Source: CAWBRT01 sp963696525
GTDB lineage: Bacteria > Acidobacteriota > Terriglobia > Terriglobales > Acidobacteriaceae
Assembly: GCA_963696525.1 (NCBI GenBank)
Contig: CAVOKO010000011.1
Coordinates: forward strand, 186,001 to 250,000
Length of the DNA stretch: 64,000 nt
Direction of reading: 5' to 3'
The translations under genes were made by a program, and so were the position numbers. Shown here one piece after another: positions 16,436-24,718 of this stretch (its first letter is position 1; each line of letters begins with the position of its first letter). The notes under the pieces are model-generated. The model was not told the origin of the DNA, ran no database searches, and saw only the letters and a program-made list of their open reading frames with translations.

Positions 16436-17842
16436 TCACGCTTTGACGATTTCTTCCGGCTCTTCTTCCGCCGCTGATGATGTCAGCTTCCAGTCGGCGG
16501 ACTGCAGCACGCGCGGCACGTTGCTGATCTGTTTGCCTTCGGCGATTTCGCCGGTCGAGGCAACACCCAGTTCGCGGAAGCGGCGTCCGCCGACCAGCAC
16601 ATTGCGTTCCAGCGAGCCGATGGTTTCGTTATAGGCCTTCACTGAGCGATCGAGGTTGGCGCCCAACTTTTCCAAGTGTCCAGCCATGGTGCAGAGGCTG
16701 TCGTAGAGACGCTTGCCAAGCTCGCTGATCTTGTTGGCGTTTTCCGCCAGGATTTCCTGCCGCCAGCCGAAGTGAACCGCCCGCAGCAAGGCAATCAAGG
16801 TGGTGGGCGAGGCCGGAATCACCTTCTCCTCGACGCCCGCCTCGATCAGGTCCGGAGCGTGCTCGAGAGCGGCGCTGAAAAAGACTTCGCCGGGTAGAAA
16901 CATCACCACAAAATCGGGCGAGCACTCGAACTGCTCCCAGTAGCGCTTGGAAGAGAGACTGGTCATGTGATCGCGGATCTGCCGGGCATGGGCGAGCATC
17001 TGGGTGCGCCGCGCCTCCTCGTCGGTTGCCTCCAGCGCGTTGAGATAAGCTTGCAGCGGCGCTTTGGAGTCGACCACGATCTGCTTGCCGCCGGGCAGGC
17101 GGATAATCATGTCGGGACGCAGACGTCCGTTGTCGGTCGTAACCGAACTCTGTTCGACGAAGTCGCAGTGGTCGAGCATGCCGGCCATCTCGACCGCGCG
17201 GCGAAGCTGTATTTCTCCCCAGCGTCCGCGCACGTGAGGCGCGCGCAAGGCCTGCACCAGCTTGGCGGTCTCCGACTTCAACTGCTCCTGCGTGCCGGAG
17301 AGCGAGACAATCTGCTGGCGCAGCGTGCTATAGGCGTCCACGCGTTGCGTCTCCAGGGTCTTCACCTGCTCCTCGACCGACTTGAGCGACTGCTCGATCG
17401 GTTTCACCAGTCCGGCGATGGCCAACTCGCGCGCCGCCAGGCCGCCTTCAGCCTGCTGGTGAAACGATTCCAGGCTGGTTTTGGCCAATTGCAGGAACGA
17501 TTGGTTATTGCTGGCCAGCGCGTCGGCGGCAAGCCGGTGAAAGGCGTTCTGCAAATCCTGCGAAGCCTTGGTCAGCAGATCGAGCTTTTCCGCCGCGCCG
17601 TTGCGTTCCTGGTGCAGACGTTCGTTGAGCACCGCAACTTCCTGCTCGGCGCGCTGTTTGTCACTATTGAGGGCTTCCAGTTGGCCGCGGGCATCGCGCA
17701 GTTCGCCGGTGCGCCCCGAGACCTCTGTCTCCAGAGCGGCAAGGCGTGAGCGGAGCGCGGATTCGCGCGCGCGCAGTAAAAGAATCCCCAGGACGGTTCC
17801 TACGGCAAGGGCAAGCAGTGCGACCAGCAAATAATTGATCAT
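16436..17842 (-). CDS. rmuC: DNA recombination protein RmuC homologue
   Basis: A 468-residue protein with an N-terminal membrane anchor (about 3-23), a long coiled coil (about 25-150) and the C-terminal RmuC nuclease-like domain. The family marks APHVRGRWGE, MIIRLPGGKQIVVDSKAPL and LPGEVFFSAAL are all present. RmuC limits inversions at short inverted repeats in E. coli, which is notable in a genome so rich in palindromes. The start at 17842 places the membrane helix at the N-terminus. A longer frame to 17941 exists, but its extra residues look non-native. Confidence 0.9.
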   Translation of the reverse strand: MINYLLVALLALAVGTVLGILLLRARESALRSRLAALETEVSGRTGELRDARGQLEALNSDKQRAEQEVAVLNERLHQERNGAAEKLDLLTKASQDLQNAFHRLAADALASNNQSFLQLAKTSLESFHQQAEGGLAARELAIAGLVKPIEQSLKSVEEQVKTLETQRVDAYSTLRQQIVSLSGTQEQLKSETAKLVQALRAPHVRGRWGEIQLRRAVEMAGMLDHCDFVEQSSVTTDNGRLRPDMIIRLPGGKQIVVDSKAPLQAYLNALEATDEEARRTQMLAHARQIRDHMTSLSSKRYWEQFECSPDFVVMFLPGEVFFSAALEHAPDLIEAGVEEKVIPASPTTLIALLRAVHFGWRQEILAENANKISELGKRLYDSLCTMAGHLEKLGANLDRSVKAYNETIGSLERNVLVGGRRFRELGVASTGEIAEGKQISNVPRVLQSADWKLTSSAAEEEPEEIVKA

Positions 17843-18098
17843 TAGATTGGCTACCAATAGATTGACTACCGATTTTTCGCGGAGACAGGGGCATTCTACC
17901 TCAGGTAAGCTGCTGGGCAGGACGAAGTTTTGACAGCGCACCAGGAATGGTTCAAGCGGGCAGGTTCAACCGGGCCGCTTTCGGGGGCTGTGGCGAGCCT
18001 CGTAATGCGCCGTGCCGGGTGTGGCGGGAGCGCCTGATCGAGGGACGAGTGAGCCCGGCAAACGAAGCCGGAACAGCGAGAGTGCAACGCAAGGATTT

Positions 18099-18915
18099 AT
18101 GGTGACACGTATTCTTTCGCGGATGATGCTGATCGTAAGCGTGCTATCGATTGCGCTTTCCGTCTCCGCTCAAAGCGCCAGCTATTGGGACGTGGCGGCC
18201 GAGCAGGAGATTTTTCATCTGCTGAATCAGGAGCGGACCCGACGCGGGCTAGAGCCTCTGCGGATGGAGCCCCTGCTCGTCGCCGGGGCTCGCCGACACT
18301 CGCAACTCATGGCGGAGCAGGGCACACTATCGCACCAGTTCCGCGGTGAGCCCGATTTGAACGGGCGGCTCGCGCCCACTGGCCTGCATTTCGATGTAAG
18401 CGGCGAAAACGTGGCAGTGAATTCGTCGGCAGCCGGTGCGCATCGGGGCTTAATGGGTTCGCCGCCTCACCGCGAGAATATTCTGAACCCGAGATACAAC
18501 GCCATCGGAATCGGCGTTTTGCGCTCGGGAGAGCAGATCTGGGTGACGCAGGATTTCGTGGACAGTCTTCCCGACATTTCAGCGGCTGACGCGGAAGTAC
18601 AGATTGCGCGCCAGTTTAACAGCCTGCGCAGAAGCGCCCGCAGCAGCCCGCTGCCAGTGGTACCCAATCCTAAGCTGCGCGACTTGGCATGCCAGATGGC
18701 GCGCTACGATTCGGTCAGTCCGGCCCAAGCCGGCGCGCTACCGAATGTGGCGCGGGTGGTGAGTTTTCACGGTGGCAAACCTGGCGCAACTGCCCACTTA
18801 CTTGCAGGCTATGAAGACGGTCCCGGCCAGCGGATTCTCCGTGGGCGCCTGTTACTCGGCCAGTAGCACTTACACGGTCCCGGTGTACTGGGTCATCGTC
18901 GCCACGTATTTCTAG
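18099..18915 (+). pseudogene. Secreted CAP (SCP/PR1) domain protein, frameshifted near its 3' end
   Basis: Signal peptide at about 1-25, then a CAP domain starting EQEIFHLLNQERTRRGL. It includes HSQLMAEQGTLSH, SGENVAVN, SPPHRENIL and the WVTQDF strand, typical of bacterial secreted CAP proteins. Reading frame 1 ends at 18866 with an unrelated tail. From about 18768 frame 2 continues with VANLAQLPTYLQAM and FSVGACYSASSTYTVPVYWV to a stop at 18915, which is the expected C-terminal strand of this group. One extra base in the TTTTCACGG stretch (about 18763-18771) restores a single protein. This is either a sequence error or a recent lesion. No function beyond the secreted CAP fold is assigned. 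Confidence 0.75.
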
Positions 18916-18918
18916 AGC

Positions 18919-18957
18919 ACTACGCTCAACATGACACCCTGAGTTATGCCACAAACT
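18919..18957. repeat. Repeat arm, inverted near-copy of 12437-12476
   Basis: CTACGCTCAACATGACACCC then TGAGTTATGCCACAAAC differs at only about four positions from the reverse complement of the 12437-12476 arm. Confidence 0.65.
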
Positions 18958-18979
18958 CCTGGGGCACTAAAGCGTCTAA

Positions 18980-20092
18980 TCAATTGATGCCCGTCATCTG
19001 GTCGCGCGCCGAATCGGTGGTGCTGCTAATGCCCGATACTTTGAGCTTGAAGTCGTCAGGATTCGAGGCGTTCTCCAGCGCGGTTTCGAGTGAAATGAGG
19101 CCGGTCTTGAGGAGCTGAAAGAGCGACTGATCGAAGGTCTGCATGCCATACTGCGATCCGCCCTGGGCAATCAAATCGCGCACCTGCGCGGTTTTCTCCG
19201 GCACCGTGATGCATTCGCGAATGAAAGCGGTGGTAATCATCACTTCAACGGCGGGAACGCGGCCGGGTCCGTCGCAGCGCTTCACCAGCCGTTGGCTGAC
19301 AATGGCCCGCAACGTCGCCGACAGTTGCAGCCGGATCTGTTTCTGCTCCAGGGGCGGGAAAACGGCAATGATGCGGTTGATGGTCTCGACCGCGTCCAGG
19401 GTATGCAGGGTGGAGAACACCATGTGTCCGGTTTCGGCCGCATGCAGTGCCGTAACGATGGTTTCCAGGTCGCGCATTTCGCCCACCAGGATGACGTCGG
19501 GGTCCTGACGAAGACTGCCGCGAAGGGCGGCGGCGAACGACGCCGTATCGACCTCGACCTCGCGCTGGTTGACGAAGCCCTTTTTGTCGCGATGCAGGAA
19601 CTCGATCGGGTCTTCAATGGTGATAATGTGCTCGGCACGGCTGGAGTTGATGCGATCGACCATCGACGCCAGCGTGGTGGATTTACCCGAGCCGGTAATG
19701 CCGGTAACCAGCACCAGGCCGCGCGATTCATCGCAAATATGGTCGACGACCGGCGGCAGGTTGAGTTCGTCCAGCGAGCGTATTTTCGTGGGAATGGCGC
19801 GCATGACGATGCCAACGTTGCCGCGCTGCTGGAAGATGTTGACGCGGAAGCGGCCGATGCCGGCGACCCCGTAGGCCATGTCCAGTTCGGTTGTTTCCTT
19901 CAGCCTCTGCTTCTGCCGGTTGGTCATCATGCTGAAGGCCATGTTCAGCATGTCCTCTGGATTGATGCGCGCAAACTCGGCCAGGGGCACAAGCTCGCCA
20001 TCAATCCGCAGATGGGGATAGTTGCCTACCTTAAGGTGCAGGTCGGAGGCTTTCCGCTCCATCACGATTGCAAGCAGGTCGTCGATATTCAT
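18980..20092 (-). CDS. pilT: Type IV pilus retraction ATPase PilT
   Basis: A 370-residue hexameric secretion ATPase that powers pilus retraction at the inner membrane. It shows the N-terminal DLHL strand, Walker A GITGSGKST (about 131-139), the Asp box TIEDPIEF, Walker B with DPDVILVGEMRD, and the His box HTLDA. The retraction-specific AIRNLIRE motif is diverged (VRDLIAQGGSQYGMQTFDQ), so PilU-like function is possible. The ATG at 20092 begins the canonical MNIDDLL start, and an upstream GTG at 20116 is less likely. No other pil genes are nearby, but mglA, a polarity GTPase, lies 4 kb away. Confidence 0.9.
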   Translation of the reverse strand: MNIDDLLAIVMERKASDLHLKVGNYPHLRIDGELVPLAEFARINPEDMLNMAFSMMTNRQKQRLKETTELDMAYGVAGIGRFRVNIFQQRGNVGIVMRAIPTKIRSLDELNLPPVVDHICDESRGLVLVTGITGSGKSTTLASMVDRINSSRAEHIITIEDPIEFLHRDKKGFVNQREVEVDTASFAAALRGSLRQDPDVILVGEMRDLETIVTALHAAETGHMVFSTLHTLDAVETINRIIAVFPPLEQKQIRLQLSATLRAIVSQRLVKRCDGPGRVPAVEVMITTAFIRECITVPEKTAQVRDLIAQGGSQYGMQTFDQSLFQLLKTGLISLETALENASNPDDFKLKVSGISSTTDSARDQMTGIN

Positions 20093-20221
20093 GAGGTTTC
20101 GCCGGGCCCCCGACAAACGCCGATGTTGCGCTTGTTGGGCAAGGAAACTTTGCCGAAAGTAGCTTGTTCTCCTGGTTCCCGCAGCCTACGGACCTGCCGT
20201 GGTTGCGCGTGGTGGGGCAGA

Positions 20222-21161
20222 TCAGGCGCCCACCGGTTGCTTCACGGGAACCGCGGTAAACCACTTGTAGCGATCTGGCAGAGTCCCCTCGACGATGCCG
20301 AAAAACTCGCTCTTGATGCGGCGCGTAATGGGACCGATCTTGCCATCACCTACACGAATCTTGTCGACCGACCGAATCGGCGTGACCTCTGCGGCGGTGC
20401 CGGTAAAAAATACTTCGTCGGCGATGTAGAGCATCTCGCGCGGGATCATCTGTATGACGACTTCTATGCCCAGGTCTTGCGCGATCTGCAGGATCGAAGA
20501 CGCGGGTGATTCCCGGCAGCACGGAGTTGCCGGTCGGCGGCGTCCACAGCCTGCCCTGGTAGACGAGAAAGAGGTTTTCGCCCGAACCTTCACTGACGTA
20601 GCCGGTGGCGTCGAGGGCGATGCCTTCGGTATAGCCGTTGACAATGGCTTCCATCTTCATCAGCTGGGAGTTCATGTAGTTGGCGGCCGCTTTCGCCATC
20701 GCCGGCAGCGTGTTGGGAGCCAAGCGCGTCCAGGAGGAGATGCACACGTCAACTCCTTCTTCGCCGGTCGCAAGGTACTTGCCCCAGGGGAAGTTGGCGA
20801 TATAGACCTCAATCGGAACGGCCAGCGGATTGACTCCGATCTCGCCGTAACCGCGGAAGACGATCGGCCGGATGTAGCATGGCCATGCGCCGTTGGCGCG
20901 AATAACCTCGGCTGTCGCGTCAATCAGTTGCTGCCGCGAGTAGGGGACCTCCATGCGATAGATCTTGGCGGAGTCGAGCAGTCGCTGCATGTGCTCTTCG
21001 GCGCGGAAGATGGCCGGCCCGGCGGGCAGCTTGTAGCAGCGTACTCCCTCGAATACCGCGCTTCCGTAATGCACGACGTGCGACATGACGTGGATCGTCG
21101 CGTCGTCCCAAGCGATCAGTTTGCCGTTGTGCCAAATATTTTCTGTTTTCTGAATAGGCAT
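20222..21161 (-). pseudogene. ilvE: Branched-chain amino acid aminotransferase with an internal frameshift
   Basis: Fold-type IV aminotransferase that makes or degrades Leu, Ile and Val. Frame 1 gives the start (ENIWHNGKLIAWDDA), the PLP lysine region AMAKAAANYMNSQL, the EGSGENLF loop and SVLPGITR. It then derails at about 20495-20503. The next frame supplies SILQIAQDLGIEVVIQ, ADEVFFTGTAAEVTPI and the normal C-terminus to 20222. One extra T in GTCTTCG restores the expected GITR-x-SIL junction. With this correction the protein is about 312 residues, the family length. AGGAG lies five bases before the ATG at 21161. For an essential-type enzyme an assembly error is as likely as true inactivation. 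Confidence 0.85.
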
Positions 21162-21884
21162 CAGCACTCCTAAGTGGTTATGAAGTAAGGGCTACCCGCG
21201 CCTGCCGAACTCGATCGTGACCGCCGTTTCCGAGGCCAACAACCTCCACTACCGGCTACTACCGGCGGCAACAATCTGCAAGGGGAACTACCTTAACCCA
21301 AGATTATAATCTTAGATGAGAAAGCCGGAAAGCCGTATCTCCACCGAACACGTTGCAAGTCTGGCAACCGCATTTTATTTTACAATGCCGATTTTCGAGG
21401 AGGACTGAACTGATCAGATGATTGTGCGCAAATGTCTTGCAGGGGGATGGTTATTCAGTGCCATTAACTAGAAAGGAACGAGAGGAGTTCGGCAGTGCTT
21501 TTTTCTCGCAATCTTTTCCGCAATCGAGTGCGAAAACGGGCGAATCCTCGGGTTTACCTCAAATCCAGCGCGAGCGCTCACGAAAGCCGCCTCGATTTAC
21601 CCGGAGCTATGGCGCCGATTTTCTCCATCATTTTTTTTCATCGCGGGATGGGTTGGAAATCCGTCCCAAGGGGAGATTTCCGCTTATCTTTGCCGCTCAA
21701 ATGAGCATCTAACATAAGCAGAGGATTGGGCAGCGGGCATGGCTGTATTTGGTGGGAAGCGTATTTTGCTTTGGAGCTTCCAGCCAACTCAGCGATAGTA
21801 TTGTTCCATCTGAACTGAAGTCTCAGGGTTCCGAGTTTCGGGATAGGGCACCAGACACGAGGCGAGCAGGGCCACACTACTACC
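21162..21884. other. 723-bp region between divergent ilvE and the Clp-type ATPase
   Basis: Holds a perfect palindrome AAGATTATAATCTT (21300-21313), about 140 bases before ilvE. It also holds a short inverted repeat GGAAATC/GATTTCC (21655-21681) and a possible 69-codon frame (21495-21704, GTG start with GAGGAG seven bases upstream) with no recognisable content. Promoters of both flanking genes are expected here. Confidence 0.45.
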
Positions 21885-23054
21885 ATGAAAACTGGACTCA
21901 ACGCCACACTGGATCCGTCGCGCCGCAGCACTGACGCAAAGGAATTTGAGGCCGCTCTTCGCCGCCGTATCGTTGGTCAGGATACAGCGATTGAAAAAGT
22001 CACTGAGATCTACCAGATGTTCCTGGCGGGGCTGAATGCGCCCGGCCGTCCGGTAGGGAACCTGATCTTCCTCGGGCCGACTGGTTCGGGCAAGACACGG
22101 GTCGTCGAAGCGGTTGCCGAAGCTTTGTTCGGCGATGCTCGCGCGGTGATCAAAATCGACTGCGCAGAGTTCCAGCATTCGCACGAGATCGCAAAGCTGA
22201 TCGGGTCGCCCCCGGGGTACTTGGGGCATCGCGAAACTCATCCGCTGCTGACGCAGGAAGCGCTGAACCAGTGGCACACCGAGAAGCTGAAGCTCTCGAT
22301 CCTGCTGTTCGACGAAATCGAGAAAGCTTCCGACGCCTTGTGGCAACTGCTTCTCGGCATTCTTGACAAAGCCACGCTCACGTTGGGCGATAACCGTCGC
22401 GTGGATTTATCGCAGTGCCTGATCGTCATGACCTCTAACCTCGGTGCCGGCGAAATGAATGAGCTGATCGATGGCGCCATGGGGTTTTCCACCGGCCCGG
22501 CCAAGCTCGACGGCAAGCTCGACGAGAAAATGAATCGCACCGCGGTTGATGCCGCGCGGCGCAAGTTCTCGCCCGAGTTCATGAACCGCATCGACAAGGT
22601 CGTCGTTTTCAAAACGCTGCGGGTCGAGCATCTGGAGAAGATTCTGGAGATCGAACTGGGCATGGTTCAGCAGCGCATTCTGCAAGCCACTGGTAATAAC
22701 CAGTTCGTGTTTAGTTGCACGCCGACGGTCAAGAACTACCTTCTGAAGGAAGGGACAGACCCCAAATACGGTGCGCGTCACCTCAAGCGGGCGATCGAGC
22801 GGTGCATTGTTTTCCCGCTGGCCAACCTGGTTGCCACCGGGCAGGTGAAGCTCGGCGACTTCATTCGCATCGACATGGATTCGGCCGGCGAAATGACTTT
22901 TGTCAAAGAGGCGGAGGGAGCATTGGTTCCCGTACTGCTGGAGAAATACGGGCCGGAATTTGCCGCTGGAGCGGCCGCAACGCGTTCTGGCCGCACCGTG
23001 AGCAGCACCAACCGCAAGGAATTAGGCGCCGCTTCGCTTCTGGACCACAAGTAA
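21885..23054 (+). CDS. Stand-alone ClpB-D2-like AAA+ ATPase
   Basis: A 389-residue protein equal to one ClpA/B-type AAA-2 module plus its C-terminal D2-small domain, with no N-domain, no D1 and no middle coiled coil. Walker A is GPTGSGKT (64-71), the pore loop is GYLG (in GSPPGYLG), Walker B is LLFDEIEK, sensor 1 is MTSN, the arginine region is FSPEFMNRID and sensor 2 is KYGARHLKRAIE. It should form hexamers that thread or remodel proteins. No IGL/F ClpP-docking loop is evident, so a disaggregase-like or regulatory role is more likely than proteolysis. The C-terminal 30 residues are extra. It is transcribed alone and ends at a strong terminator. Confidence 0.85.
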   Translation: MKTGLNATLDPSRRSTDAKEFEAALRRRIVGQDTAIEKVTEIYQMFLAGLNAPGRPVGNLIFLGPTGSGKTRVVEAVAEALFGDARAVIKIDCAEFQHSHEIAKLIGSPPGYLGHRETHPLLTQEALNQWHTEKLKLSILLFDEIEKASDALWQLLLGILDKATLTLGDNRRVDLSQCLIVMTSNLGAGEMNELIDGAMGFSTGPAKLDGKLDEKMNRTAVDAARRKFSPEFMNRIDKVVVFKTLRVEHLEKILEIELGMVQQRILQATGNNQFVFSCTPTVKNYLLKEGTDPKYGARHLKRAIERCIVFPLANLVATGQVKLGDFIRIDMDSAGEMTFVKEAEGALVPVLLEKYGPEFAAGAAATRSGRTVSSTNRKELGAASLLDHK

Positions 23055-23073
23055 ACCTTCCCTTGTCTGGATA

Positions 23074-23101
23074 GGAGTGCCACGCGGCACTCCCTTTTTT
23101 T
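23074..23101 (+). terminator. Rho-independent terminator after the AAA+ gene
   Basis: GGAGTGCC (23074-23081), loop ACGC, GGCACTCC (23086-23093), then CTTTTTTT. Confidence 0.92.
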
Positions 23102-23204
23102 GCCTCGATGTTTACCCCTTCTGTTCGCGTCCGGCGCGCCGCAATTCCTCTTTCGTTGTAGGTGATGCTGTAGGCCTGTTTACAAAAACCAGCCCTTTGC
23201 AACC

Positions 23205-23753
23205 CTACTTGATATCCGCATAAGACTCGCATTGAGTGAAGGCTGAAGGCTTCATCAGGTCTTTCGCCCGAAGTTCAATTGTAGGGTTCCGCCCGATTTG
23301 GTTGATGGCTCTTGCAATGTGCTCTTGCGTCCATATGCCCCACAATGGGGGCTCTACAAAATCTACGCTCTCTTGTCTGAATGCTGCGTTCTCTTTGTCT
23401 GACCGGACAAACTTGGCATTATTCTGAATGTTAAAGATGCGCTGGCGGCTTCGATTAGTCAGGAAGATAGAGAAAACTAATCCTTCAGAACGGCTCGGCC
23501 GGGTGTAAACCACGACGTATAGCACCTTCTGACCCGGATAAGATTTCGCGTCGAGCAGGTATCCCGAACTTAGTGTTTTCGCTTTCGAGGGCGGCAGATA
23601 ATTCCTGGTGGCTAGACATCGGGCAGCGTCACGCAATAACTTCGGAGACTGCCCCTGTGCGTGAACAGCAATGGTTAGACAGACTGTCAATGCAATCCCA
23701 GCTAGACATACGCGCACGGTGGTCCGAATAACTGGGGTGAGTTGTTGTTTCAT
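23205..23753 (-). CDS. Hypothetical secreted protein
   Basis: A 182-residue protein with a signal peptide at about 1-32 (ending AVHAQ). The mature part is a mixed alpha/beta sequence without known motifs. It contains YVVVYTRPSRSEGLVFSIFL and a WGIW segment, and two cysteines at opposite ends. Convergent with the AAA+ gene. Wobble positions are less GC-rich than average. Function unknown. Confidence 0.65.
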   Translation of the reverse strand: MKQQLTPVIRTTVRVCLAGIALTVCLTIAVHAQGQSPKLLRDAARCLATRNYLPPSKAKTLSSGYLLDAKSYPGQKVLYVVVYTRPSRSEGLVFSIFLTNRSRQRIFNIQNNAKFVRSDKENAAFRQESVDFVEPPLWGIWTQEHIARAINQIGRNPTIELRAKDLMKPSAFTQCESYADIK

Positions 23754-23939
23754 TGTGGCAGATTGTACGCCAGTAGACGCTTTAGGAGTGAGTGTTTGAA
23801 GTTATTGTTGCAAATTCCCTTCTCACCAATAATCGAAAGTGTCCGGAGAGGATGTCTGTTGTCGATCCGTGGCGAGAGCTGTGGTCGCGGTCTACTTTAA
23901 TGACAACTTGAATCAGGGCTGCGTCAATCCGGCAATCGC

Positions 23940-24524
23940 CTAGCTCTTGCGCAGTTCCGTCAGCACCTGGCGGGCTATTTCCTTCAGCGTATCGAAAACC
24001 CCAATGCCCTGGCTGGCGATGGCTTCAAAGACATGCTCTTTGCGTCGCATCAGCTCTTTCTTGAGGGTTTCGACCGGCAGCGCGTTGGGCAAGTCGCGTT
24101 TGTTCAATTGCAGGACATACGGAATCTGGCGCAGATCGTAGCCATGTTCTTGCAGGTTCGACACAAGATTATCGATGGCTTCGATGTTGGCATCCACCCG
24201 CTCCTGCTGCGAATCGGCGACAAAAACCACGCCGTCCACGCCGCGCAGGATGAGTTTGCGGCTGGCATCGTAGAACACCTGGCCGGGTACTGTGTAGAGG
24301 TGAAAGCGGGTGCGGAAACCGCGAACCGTCCCCAAGTCGAGGGGCAGGAAGTCAAAAAACAGGGTGCGATCGGTTTCGGTCGCAAGCGAGATCATTTTGC
24401 CCTTCTGCGCCTCCGACGTCTTGTCGTAGATGCGTTGGAGATTGGTCGTCTTGCCCCCAAGGCCCGGGCCGTAATAGACGATCTTGCAATTGATCTCGCG
24501 TGCCGCGAAATTGATGAAGCTCAA
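23940..24524 (-). CDS. mglA: MglA-type small GTPase
   Basis: A 194-residue bacterial Ras-like GTPase. P-loop GPGLGGKTT is at 19-27, and the MglA-specific block ATETDRTLFFDFLPLDLG is followed by the switch-2 region TVPGQVFYDASRKLIL. The guanine motif is LNKRDLP (NKxD). MglA sets cell polarity and switches pole-localised motility machinery. It needs an MglB/roadblock GAP, which is not adjacent here. The ATG is the only possible start, because an in-frame TGA lies two codons upstream. Together with pilT it suggests polar type IV pilus motility. Confidence 0.92.
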   Translation of the reverse strand: MSFINFAAREINCKIVYYGPGLGGKTTNLQRIYDKTSEAQKGKMISLATETDRTLFFDFLPLDLGTVRGFRTRFHLYTVPGQVFYDASRKLILRGVDGVVFVADSQQERVDANIEAIDNLVSNLQEHGYDLRQIPYVLQLNKRDLPNALPVETLKKELMRRKEHVFEAIASQGIGVFDTLKEIARQVLTELRKS

Positions 24525-24718
24525 TCTCTTCCTCGTACTTGCGCATGCGCCGGCAACAGCCTTGGTGTTTTCATTTCGCCGTACAGAAAAGCAGACACGG
24601 GCGGCCCGGCACTGCGGCGCGAAAACCCATGCGCACTCGCAACCGATGTTAAGTGCTGTTCTGATTGTGCGTCAGCCGCGAGCATTTTGTCACGAGGCAA
24701 ACAAGTTACCTAAGGTAC

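Noticed and set aside
19292..20509. 405-codon open frame antisense to pilT and ilvE
   Set aside because: High-GC third positions leave the complementary frame open. The product has no known motif and pilT on the other strand is unmistakable.
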